Shown piece after piece: positions 38,903 through 49,900 of a DNA stretch of 64,000 nucleotides (positions are counted from its first letter, which is position 1; every line of letters starts with the position of its first letter). Below the pieces are notes generated by a model. The model did not search any database, was not told where the DNA came from, and saw nothing but the letters and a program-made list of their open reading frames with translations. The stretch spans positions 186,001 to 250,000 of the forward strand of contig NW_002476418.1 of NCBI RefSeq assembly GCF_000189635.1, read 5' to 3'. A program made the translations under genes and the position numbers. The DNA is from Tetrahymena thermophila SB210 (Eukaryota; Ciliophora; Oligohymenophorea; Hymenostomatida; Tetrahymenidae).

Positions 38903-40271
38903 TCAGTTTTTCTTTTCCAAGGCAGCGGCGGCAGCTTGTTCTTCTTATAACTTCTTAAGACGGTTCATGGTAGTCTTAGCAGTGACGGCGGGAGGGGTGG
39001 TAAGTTCCCAAGCACCACCAGCGATGATCTTCTTGCAGGGCTTGCACTTCCAGATACCAACGGCGGCTCTCTTGACAGCAACCTATTTAATTCAAATAAA
39101 ATGATTAATTACTACTTCTAATTATATATTATCTTATATTAATATGCCATATATCTTTAATTATCAATCAACATGTGAACGTTTATACATTTCTTTTATT
39201 TTCTTTCTTTTTTGAATAATTAACAGCTAGCTAAGTTGCTTGGTTCATATTTCATTCGTTTATTTATTTCCTTATTAGCTGGAAAATCTATTTTGCTAAA
39301 TCTTTCTACTTTATTGGTATTATTTACATTTTTAAATGAAATATATTGTTTGCATTAACTTTTAGGTTTAATTATATTACTCTAAATACAGTCAATTTTT
39401 ATTTATAAATTGCTCTAATTTTGTTAGCTAAGCATTTAAACTACTATTTGATGATACCGTTTCATAACCTTTTTTCATTAGATTACATTTATTTATTTTG
39501 TATTTCTGAATGCTAATTAACTAACTATCTTAATTTTCATCTTAAAAAACGTTTCTACTTTTCCTTAATGGCTAAGTTAGTTTACACACAGCATTTCAAA
39601 AAGACTCTTTTTTAGTCTCTTTATTGCTGATTTATAAATTTTCTACTAAATCACTTTGATTAATGCAGATCCAACATTATAAGCAAATTGATTCTTCATT
39701 TATTTTCATTATATCTTTTGATTTTCTGGGTAAAATCTCTACAATAATCATATTTAACAAACGTAAGGCTATTGGCTTGATGAAATGGATATTCTCTATA
39801 AACTAAAATGGCTTTTACGCGTTTTCTCCACAAATTCAAGCACATTTAATGAGAAGATATTCTAGTTTATTTTTAGTTCGGCTTTGATGATTTATATTTG
39901 GCCAAAATTTAAAGCTGCTGAACTGGATTTTATCTTATTTACGCTGCAAGGAGTAGCTTATGAAATTTAAATAAGCTAAACATTAACATTCTTTTAAATT
40001 GATTTTATTTTGATATTTTATTGGTCTAATTTGGTTGTTTGATTGATTGATATATGGCAACTAAATGCGAGTGAACAATTCAGTTCAATCGCAAACAAAC
40101 AAACTAAAATGGGAAAATATTGAGAATATTTTATCTTACCTTACCGCAGAAGGGGCAACCGTACTTAGCGTGTTGGGTAATTTCGAACTTCTTGACGACC
40201 TTTCTGAGGGAAGCACCATATCTTGTTCCGTACTTTCTGGTGATACCGACCTTTTGAGTTCTCTTAGCCAT
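38903..40271 (-). CDS. RPL37A: Ribosomal protein eL43 (L37a)
   Basis: Large-subunit cytosolic ribosomal protein. Exon 1 (40271-40140) encodes [20 protein letters not shown] and ends CPFCGK; exon 2 (39082-38903) continues [20 protein letters not shown] and ends in LEKKN-TGA, total 103 residues. The C2C2 zinc ribbon (CPFC ... CKPC) is intact. The start context TAAAAATGGCTAAG is typical of highly expressed Tetrahymena genes. Codon use is strikingly biased (AAG, GCC, GTC, ACC, ATC), unlike any neighbour. The single intron, 39083-40139, is 1057 nt, much longer than other introns here. The Ala/Gln-rich C-terminal tail makes it slightly longer than the usual ~92 residues. Confidence 0.97.
39083..40139 (-). 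other. Long intron of the eL43 gene
   Basis: GTAAGA...AATAG intron of 1057 nt. It is somewhat less AT-extreme than intergenic DNA in its 5' part. It contains the hairpin noted at 40067-40092. I looked for C/D-box snoRNA layouts; the TGATGA/CTGA-like words present lie on the opposite strand and lack a convincing terminal stem. Confidence 0.8.
40067..40092. other. Hairpin inside eL43 intron
   Basis: GCGAGTGAAC, a 6-nt loop, then GTTCAATCGC: arms pair at 9 of 10 positions. It stands out because it is GC-rich relative to the surroundings. Could be a splicing or RNA-structure element, or chance. Confidence 0.4.
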
Positions 40272-41703
40272 TTTTATTTATATGTTTGAAGTTTGTTTAT
40301 TAGTTTATTTTGTTTTTAATTATCTTTGATTTCTTCTTTAGATAATGCTTGATGATTTCTTTTCTTAATTTCACTCAATCAAAATTTTCTTCCTCTTTAT
40401 TTTCAGCCTTTCCCCACACTTTTTTGAACTTTGCTCAATTGATTTAATTCAATAAATACTTTTGATCTCTATTATATATATTTTACAATAGCAAAGAATT
40501 TCATTTTACAAGCAACCTGATCCCTTATTCATTCATTTATAAATAAATCTTTCATTTTTTTGATTTACCTTCATTTATATCAAATTTTTCAACATTAATT
40601 TCACTAATTAATTTATAATATAAAAAAAAATCATTTTTTAAGTAGAATATAAATTATTTTATCGTAAATATTTATTTTATTTATCAAAAATTCTGCACAA
40701 AATATTTTTAGAAATTAAATTATCATTTTAATAACAAAATTAAAAAAGACTATTCATTTATTTATATGATAAATAAATCATATATTTTATATATTAAGCT
40801 TGATTTTAATGTAAATATATTTTAGATCTACCTTCAACTAAACCAACAAATTAAGTAATAAATAAAATTGAGATATTCAATTTACTTAGCATAATACAAA
40901 ATTTAATATCATATTTTTTTAAATGCATTAAGAAATATTATCCTATCTTACTCATAATAAAAAAATATTAGTAATTCTTTTACTTGTTTAAAATTAATTT
41001 ATAATTAAAAAATAATAAATTATTTTTTTAAAATCAACAAATATTTAATAGAAATAAATTTCTATTTTAATTTATTATAAATTTAATTCACTTAGATTAT
41101 GTAATGTGGTTTTGATCAAGAAATAATAAGAAACCAATAAATTAGTCTATTTTTACTAAAAAAAGTGTCAAATAAGATTTGCTTTCATTAGAATTTTACT
41201 AAATTATTTTAATTTAAAAAATAAGATATTTAAAACTATTATATTATTAATGATTAAAAAATAAATTTCTTTTTCAAAAATCAACTAAATGTTAAAAAAA
41301 ATATTAAAAATCTTAAAATTATTATATTTTTGATAAATTAATAAAAATTTCATTGGTACATTATTTTTCATCATATTTTTAAAGATATTAAGTTATTTTT
41401 TTTTTTTGAGTTTTTAATTTTTGCTTGTTGTATTTTATATTTTAGATAGAAAATTTACTTTGATAGAATAATTAAGATGAATTTTAAATAATTCTTGAAC
41501 ATTTTTTTATTAAATTTCTTTTTTAAACTAAATAATTTAATTATAGATTACAAAGTATAATTTTAACTTAAAACCCGATTTTATTTTTAAAAATAGTTTT
41601 TTGTTTTTGCAACACTTTTACAAAATAAATAAATTTCTGATTAATAACTAAAATTAACTTTTTTTATATTTATTTTATTAAGAAAATAAAATATACAAGC
41701 AAA
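40272..41703. other. Intergenic
   Basis: Promoter side of eL43 followed by very AT-rich DNA. No gene supported. Confidence 0.6.
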
Positions 41704-44217
41704 TCACAAATTTCTGTATGAAGAAGATTTATTATTTGTTTATATATTGTTGGTTATCTAGAAATCATCAAGAACATTATTGTTTGATAGAATATTATTA
41801 TAGCTTTAATTATTATAGCTTCTATATGAAGTAGACTGGTTGTTTTATCCAACTTTTGTCTTTTAGTAATCCATATTAATATTCTGATTATTATTTGCTA
41901 TATTTCTAGCATATTAATTTAAATGATGTGAATTACCTTCTAAAGTTTGTTTTAACTAGCTTAAACTTTACTTTAATTCCTACTCTTCTTTTATTCTTGC
42001 TTCACGAATTTATCTTTTCTTATCCATGAGTTGCTTCAAAGCCGCTTCTTCTTTATACAAATTTTAAAGATTGTCCTACAATTCGAAATTTTATTTTTCA
42101 AGTAATTAGTTTTTTCTTTGAATCTTTTCAAATTCTTATATTAATTCTTATCTTTAATCTACAACATCATTGAGTTAATTTTTCAATTAGCGGTTTTCAG
42201 TCAATTTTTCATTTAATTATTCATCTTTAAATCTTATTTCTGCTATTACATCTTTCACTTATTTGTGACTTTCAGCCAACTAGCTTTTAAGATCTAAATT
42301 TTCTTGTTTTAATTTATCATTCTTTCTTTATTACTTTTTATAATCATCCTCCAGCTTCAAAAGAGTTTGAAGTGAATTCTAGCTTTATTCTTCAATTTAA
42401 TTCATAGTTTATTCTTTTATATCAAGTTACTAAGATAATTTATTCACCTAGCCTTTTAAATCTTGAACAGCTAAATGCAACTATCCATTTTCTTTTGAAA
42501 GATCATCATTTTTCTATTTAAATGACATGATCAAATCTTTATCTTTTTCTTCTCTTTTATGATAATCTTCTATTCTGCTTTACTTTAATTAATTTTCATT
42601 TTAAATCTGCATTATATCCCTCTTCTAATTTCTATTAACCTCCATTAGCTCTTCACTAATTTGTCTTAATTCCGTCTCTCTTCTTTCCAAGTCATTAATT
42701 AACTCTTCTCTTTCCCTCAAAGCATCTTCTAATTCCCTTATTAACAAATAAAAAAATCATTCAAAAAATAACCAATTTAATTTTTTAATCTATTAATCAA
42801 TTAAACAAAATAATCTTAACAACCATGATAAATATTTTAATATATAATAAATATCTATATTTAATAAAGAAAAGAAACTTACCTGTTTGCATTAACTAAG
42901 TCTAGATTTCTGTTGATTTCATTCTTTATTCTTGAATTGTTTTCATCAAGTTCATTTTTAATCCAATCGTAGTCTTTGATGATATCTTTATTTTCAGATT
43001 CTAAGCGTAAAATTGTTTCTAAAGCTTTTGTGCTTTGCTGCTCCATTTCGCTGAGGAGTTCGTTTTTTTCATCAATCTCCCTCTTTAAAATTGAGATTTC
43101 TTCTTCTTTTTTCATAAACTCTTAACGACTCTCTCTTTCTTTGTCATTTAATCTTTTTTTAGTTGATTCATTTTCTACTATTAGAGAATCATTTCTTTCT
43201 TACATCTCTTCTACTCTTCTTAATAAAACTTCTGCATGATCTTATGCTTTCTTAGACTCTTCTAAGGCAAGTGTATAGTTATTTTATAATGATTTTAGCT
43301 CCTTATAATTCTAATCAAGCTGACTTTATTTATCCTTAACACATTGATCAAGATTAAAAATATCCTCTTTCTAATTTTTATTAATATGTCTTAGCTCCTC
43401 TAACTCTTACTTAAGCTTCATAACTTCTGAAGACTTATTACCTTTATCGCTCTCTAAAGTAAGTATTTGCTTAAGTTAATGGCTATTTTAAGACTCTAGT
43501 TCTGAAATTATTTAATTTTTCCTTCTTAACTCTTCATTTAAAAGTTCATATTCACTTTATAGCTGTGCATGTAAGTTTTCTAGGTTGCGCTTGTCTTTTT
43601 CACTTTCCTCTAAAACTCTTTCTAAATCTTCGTTTTTTTCCATAACTTCCTCTTTATTTATTTTATTTAATTTAGAATTAACTTGTCATTTATAACATTC
43701 TAAGTTTTGAAGAATTCAAAATTCAAAAAATTTAATATTTACCAATATTCAATGTAAGCTGATCCATCCTTTCCATTAGGTTTTTTTTTTCTTCTTTTTA
43801 CCATCTCAATTAAGTTTCCATAGACTAATTATCCTCCTTAAGACGTTAATTATTTTCAAAAGATTGCTTTAATTCAACTTTAAGCCTTTCAGTGTTGATT
43901 TATTTGTGATCAGATACTTCTTTAATAGCCTTCAGCTCTGCGACAGCATCATCCAACTCTCTTTGTTTGTATTTTAGAGTTTCTTTTAAAGTATCTACTT
44001 CAGTCTTTAAATTTGCAATCTATCTGATTTATACATCAGTGCGGTCATTAAAGTCTAACTCTAATTGTCTCTTTTCATCATTTAACAATTAATACCTACT
44101 TTCAAGATTTGTCAATAAAAAATTCAAATCTTAATAATCTTTTTCATTCTAACGAAGCTCTTCTACTTCTCTCCTTAACTCATCAATCAACCTGTCTTTG
44201 TTAGTGTTTGAAAGCAT
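41704..44217 (-). CDS. Long coiled-coil protein
   Basis: Exons 44217-43743, 43681-42883 and 42736-41704 (introns 61 and 146 nt) give 768 residues. Begins MLSNTNKDRLIDELRREVEE. Almost the whole length is heptad-rich Glu/Lys/Leu/Gln coiled coil (for example LKTEVDTLKETLKYKQREL and EERRTEL-like blocks), with no Pro-rich interruptions until the last ~80 residues. Those are Asn/Ser/Tyr-rich and end SSSYRNL-TGA. This is the usual build of ciliate basal-body, axonemal or membrane-tether proteins, but I cannot match it to a named family. Homology to myosin-tail-type sequences would be compositional only. Confidence 0.75.
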
Positions 44218-44959
44218 GCTTATAATACTTATTTGTTTATATTTAAATGAATATTTATATTGAATGTAAGTAACAAAATAAATCACTGAATTTTATTTAA
44301 TTTAATAAACAATTTATAAATCATTCGTATATTAATTTGTTAGTATCTTTTGTGATATTCAAAAATTTGAACAATAAATAGGTTTAAATTAAAACAATCA
44401 CTTTATATTTTTATTGAATTCAATTGATAATATAGTTCTTAATTTATTTTATTATTGTTCAGTCATTTTTTTTAAACATATTATTTATTCAAGCAATTTT
44501 TATTAATGCAACAAATTTAAATATGTATTAACAAAAATTATCTTTTTATTAATTTTCCTTTGCCATAATAAAATTATTTTTTTTCTTCTTTAGAACGAGT
44601 TTTATTTAATTATTTCCCATATACATCTTTTAAAAAATTAGATTTAAAATAAGGTTAGAAAAAATTAAAAAATCATTTGTATATTGAACCTTATTAAAAA
44701 AAGGTTTAATAAATATAAATGTTGAGTTTTTTTAGTTATTTAATATAAATTATTTTAAATAAAGTTTTTATTTTATTTTTTGTTAATAAGATTAAACTTT
44801 AAAAATTTACAAATTTAAGAATTCTAACAAAATTTATAAAAAAATAAATAAAAATTGAAAATGAAATAACTAACTATTCATAGATTTTAAAGAATAGTTG
44901 TGATGAATGAAGCAATTTGGAATTATGAAAAAAAATAAATAGTACTAGTGATATCATAC

Positions 44960-45215
44960 ATGGAACTGCTAGCCAAGAAACTTGAAGCATTATTATCTGA
45001 CCTGGCTTCTCTTTTTCTTGATCTTTTCTTTTAGAATTTCTCAAAGCTAAGTTACTTTAAGTCAAAATAGAGCCCCTCAACTGACTTTGAAGAAAGAGTT
45101 GAATTTGCTCTTCAACCAGAGATTCTTATCAACCTCTTGAGGAATTCTATTGAATCAAACTCTTTCTTAAGCAGCTTTAAGGATATTGAATAATATTTGT
45201 TTTTTAGCCTGTAAA
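44960..45215 (+). pseudogene. Short coding-like fragment, identity unknown
   Basis: From ATG at 44960 a frame reads MELLAKKLEALLSDLASLFL ... DFEERVEFALQPEILINLLR, clearly more protein-like and less AT-rich than its surroundings. It then drifts into the tandem repeats without a clear stop or splice. It could be a small gene, an exon, or a remnant of a transposed or duplicated gene. Confidence 0.35.
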
Positions 45216-45224
45216 ATTTGAGAT

Positions 45225-46600
45225 TATAAATTAATTTTTTTTTATGTACTTGTTTTTCAAATCGCATATGTTAAATTTTTTTATATGTAGGGTTTGAAAC
45301 ACTTTTCTTGGTTACTGCTAATTGTTTTCTCTTCTTCTATTTGCTTTTTAAAATCACTAATTTATTAATTTACACATAAAAAGATTTTTTCCTAATATAA
45401 TTTGTGTTTGCGTTGTTGGGAGTTATTAGAATAAGTGGTTTTTTAATAAAAATTAGAATAAATTTTTTTGGAGATTGGCTAGCTATTGAAAAAAAGTAGG
45501 TTATTATTGTCATTTCGCCTTTATCATTTTTTTTCTTCTATTGGTTTAATTATCAGAAACACCCATTTCTTGATTGTTTTCTCTTTTTTTATTTGCTTTT
45601 GAAATCAATAGTTTGTAAATGTTCACATAGAGAGATTTTTTTCTATTATTGTATGCTTCTTTGTATTATTAGAATATTTAGCTGCTTTTTAATAAAAATT
45701 AGAATAAAATTTTTTGGAGATTGAATAAGTATAAAAAATAGTACATCGTTATCATTTTGTCTTTGTCTAATTTTTTTCTATAGGTTAGATTATCCGAAAT
45801 ACACTTTTCTTGATTATTGTTGATTGCTTTCTCTTTTTTTATTTGCTTATTAAATCACTGAATTATAAATTTAAGCATAAATATATTTTTTGCAATTATT
45901 GTTTTTGTCAAAGTGTTTAGGATTTAATAGAATATTTAGAAGCTTTTTAATAAAAATTAGAATAAATTTTTTGGAGATTGTCTAGCTAAACCTAATCATA
46001 ATCTTACATTTAGACTACTAATTTATGATTTGAAAATTTTATTAAAGCATCTTTATAAGATAAAATATTTTAAAAATCTTTTTATTTTAAATTAGTGAAT
46101 TCACCTATGTTAGTTTAGTTTAATTTCCGAAAAAGCCATTTCTTGATTGATACTGATTGTTTTCTCTTTTTTTATTTGCTTTTGAAATCACTAATTTGTA
46201 AATGTACACACAGAGAGATTTTTTTCTATTATTATATCTGTCTTTGTATTATTAGAATATATAGTGGCTTTTTAATAAATATTAGAATAAAATTTTTTTG
46301 AGATAGACTAAGTAAAGAAAATAGTAGATCGTTATCATTTCGTCTGTGTTTAATTTTTTTCTAGAGGTTGGATTATCCGAAATTCACCTTTCTTGATTAT
46401 TGTTGATTATTTTCTCTTTTTTTATTTGCTTATTAAATCACTGAATTATAAATTTAGGCATAGAGACATTTTTTACAATTATTGCTTGTATCTGAGTGTT
46501 TGGGATTTATTATAATATTTAGCAGCTTTTGAATAAAATTAGAATTAAATTTTTTGGAGATTGCCTAGATATAGAAAAAAGTTGATCTGAAAAATGTAAG
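45225..46600. repeat. Tandem array of ~250-bp units
   Basis: Five imperfect copies, each closing with TTAATAAAAATTAGAATAAA then TTTTTTGGAGATTG-like sequence at about 45471, 45717, 45973, 46300 and 46557. Each contains the shared words TTTCTTGATTG and TTTTCTCTTTTTTTATTTGC. Spacing is 246, 256, 327 and 257 bp; the longer interval contains the left fold-back arm. No open frame is conserved among the copies. Confidence 0.75.
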
Positions 46601-46742
46601 GGGCTCAGAAATCTCCCCTTCTGGGTATTTGCCACAGATTACATAGTAGATACAATATCTAATTTTATATCTTATAAAGATGCTTTAATAAAATTTTCTA
46701 ATAATAAATTAATAGTCTAAATGTAAGATTATGATTAGATTT
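45988..46742. repeat. Fold-back inverted repeat (two ~75-bp arms, ~600-bp loop)
   Basis: The arm at 45988-46062 (CTAATCATAATCTTACATTT ... GCATCTTTATAAGAT) is matched, inverted, by 46667-46742 at roughly 90% identity. The loop holds two copies of the tandem unit and a small palindrome AAGGGG-11 nt-CCCCTT near 46598-46620. A direct 25-bp repeat (TTTTAAAAATCTTTTTATTT plus TTAAAT) follows each arm, at about 46072 and 46757. This resembles a MITE or fold-back element rather than a coding transposon. Confidence 0.7.
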
Positions 46743-46963
46743 GTCAGTTATAAATTTTAAAAATCTTTTTATTTTAAATGACTGAAAGGCCCTTAAAATT
46801 ATTTGTTATTTAAATAAGTCTTTGATGATGAAATAAATGATAATCTAATTAATTGCAATTAAAAGTGTTTATAGATACTAATTAAAGTAAATTAAATAAT
46901 TCTGAGACAGTAGCGCACTTTGAAGATTAATCAGCTTATATTCCAAGAATTCTTAATAACTCT

Positions 46964-49900
46964 ATGTCAAATTAAAATTAATCTTCTAAGTTGAGTAGCA
47001 TGAAAAATGCTAAAGAAATAACTTAAATAGAGCTAAGTAGTCTACACCTACCGAAAATGTTTTTTGATCTACACTAGAGGATTAATATCGAATTTGTAGC
47101 AGGTGAGATCAAAATTACTCCTTAATGTTTAAAATAGTCTTTTAGTGTTCAGAAAGCCAATTAATTAATATTAAATGCTTAGTAAATGTTTGAAAATTTA
47201 ACAGCTGTTTGCAATTTAATTATTTGCTCCGATATTGATTAAGCAACTAAAATGTATTTAGCTAAAATTGTAAAATACTCAGTAAGAAAATAAGGTAATA
47301 TTGAATATAGTTAACTCATAAAAATACTAAAAGATAGTAAGAATAAACATATAAACTCTGAAATAGCATATGCTATAGGTTACAAAATTAGAAATTCTAA
47401 AGAGTAAGTAAAATAGACAGTTATAGAGCAATTAGAAATATTAATTAATGAAGAAATCGAGTCTGATGCGAAAAACTTTTTAAATATTCTATTAAAAAAC
47501 TAATATGATGAAGGTAATACAATTTATTCAATAAAAAGTTTTGGTAAAATAAGAGTACCAAATAATTACCCTAGAAAAAGACTGGCAGCAGTTGTTACAA
47601 AAACTTAGCAAAAAGTTAAATTTACCTTTAAAAATAGCAAGTCAGAAGAAATAGCTATTAATCTGTTAAGCTTAACTAATGCTTTAAAAAGTAGAAGCAA
47701 AAAAATAAAAGCAAATTCTAATGCTTAAATTTTACCAGAGATCAAACAGAATCACGAAGGTAATGACCGTACTTGGTTTGGTGGTACCTATACAGATGTC
47801 AAAATCATTTATGGTTTGGCTAAAAATGGTAAGGTTATTAAAGATGACGATAAAGATAGATATTTAGTAAACAAATTCATAAGTACATCGAAATGGTTTA
47901 CAGGAGGTCTTCTAGGTTCGCTTCTAACTGATAGGATGATTGCTGCAACATTCAACATTATATCAAAAAGGTAGAGTTTGACCTATTCAGCTATTAATAA
48001 ATTAATTAGTTGTATAGGCAATTTAAATTTTATAAAAACCAAATTTTTTCAAAAAGATAATATTTAACTTACAATTGAAATGCTTGATTCTTGGAAACCA
48101 ACTGAATTCGATCACATTGGAAGAGATTCTGTAAAAGAAATTGATTTATTAAGTAAGGTGTTTTTTAAAAAAACATTTACATAAACTTGTTAATGTTATA
48201 AATCCTGCGATTGTAGAATTATTGCTTTAAAAAGAACTTTAGAAAACACACCTATTTTAGTGTAAAAGATTGAGCATATATTTCGAAATGAAGTTAATCA
48301 AATTAGGCTGGATGCGATTAGTGCTATTTATAACTGTGCATTACGAGACAGAAAAATTTTAAATCCAAATCATCTAAAAATAATTTAATCTTGCTTAGAT
48401 GATAATGATACAAAATTCAAAGGCTTTACAATAAAAATATTAGGCACATTAGCAGATAGCAAAGAAATAAATTATAAAAAAATTTTCTATGCGTGCTTAG
48501 AATAGCTAGAGATTAACACTGAATTAGAACAATCAATAGGTTACATAAATTAACAAACAAAAGATATCAAGAGGTGTAAAGAATTATTTGAAGATGAAAC
48601 AATACTAAGGCTTAGCAAATTATTAAAGCATGATTCTTTTGATGACCAAACAAAAGTATATTGTTGTGAGATTATTAATAACTATCTTGAGCACACTTTT
48701 AGTAAAGGTTTGAATGACTAGGAGCTTATATATTGCAAAGATGTTATTGAGAATATAGGCTCAGGTAATGAACTAAAAACTGAAGTTTTAAGGTGTATAT
48801 TATTGACTGCTGAAAAGGCCAAGGATTTACCGGAGCAAATAGCTAATTCTTTGGTAAATAATATAGATAGTTTAGACGAAAAGATGGTTAACTTAGTTGT
48901 TATAACTTTAGGGAGTATTTGTGAAAAAACACCTGTAACCAATCTTGACAAATTGTCCAGTAAGTTATTGGATGATCAAGTAGTAGTTGGTGAAATAGGA
49001 GATATTACATTTGAGCTGCGTTCTAAGGAAAATCTTACTTCCCCATCTATTTCATCAATTACTAGTAAGATTTTTGTTGATTCTCTACAGAAAGGTGGTC
49101 GAATCACGGAAAGAGGAGTTGCTCATCTTGTATCTGCTCTTGATAGCAATGATAAACAAACATAAATCCTATCTTCAAAAGCTTTATCTATCTTAGCAAA
49201 TCATAATGTAATGAGTGACTTTGTTTTAAAAAATATAAGGGAATATGTTGATAATCAAATAGCTGACGTCTCGACTTATACTACTCTAGCTTATACTGAA
49301 GGTTTAAATAAGTTAGTTCAGAATAGAGTTCCTGTTTCTCCCAGTCATATTGAATTTTTACCTAAAGTTTATGCTTTTGAAAATCTAAGACTGGGAGAAC
49401 AAGATTTCACTGAACATGTAAATGATAATATTTTATCAATATTACTACATGAAGCAGATAAACAGGAGTTTGGTGAAAGCGTCTTTAGTATTTTTGATCA
49501 TATTTTGTTTGCTGATGGATATAATTAAAAAAAAGTTGTTAAGATACTTGATATATATACCTCTGGTAAATACCTAATCCTTCAAAATACTATTGCAGCT
49601 TTGGAAAATGTACTTGGTATACCAGAAGTATGTGATATGGCACTTAAGGCACTTGGAAATGTAATTCTGAATGGCTAAAGAGTTTTAAGCGAAAAAACTT
49701 TACATATATTTAGCGATGACCTTCATTTAGCAGAAGATTCAAGCTTAAGATTAAAATCTTTTAAACTTTTAGATGCTGCTGAGAATAACCAGGAGTTGTC
49801 TGATGGAGTATTTGATAATTTGGAGTTGTAAAGAGCAGGTTGTGCTATCTCTAATGATCTAATTTACAAAGAAAAAGCTATTTCCTACCTAAAGATCAAA

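Noticed and set aside
39446-39960. Possible C/D-box snoRNAs in the eL43 intron
   Set aside because: TGATGA and CTGA words occur but on the strand opposite to the host gene, with poor terminal stems and no identifiable guide.
48718-48951. Minus-strand open frame opposite the giant gene
   Set aside because: Mirror of the coding strand of the SecA-like protein; composition and position are those of an antisense shadow.
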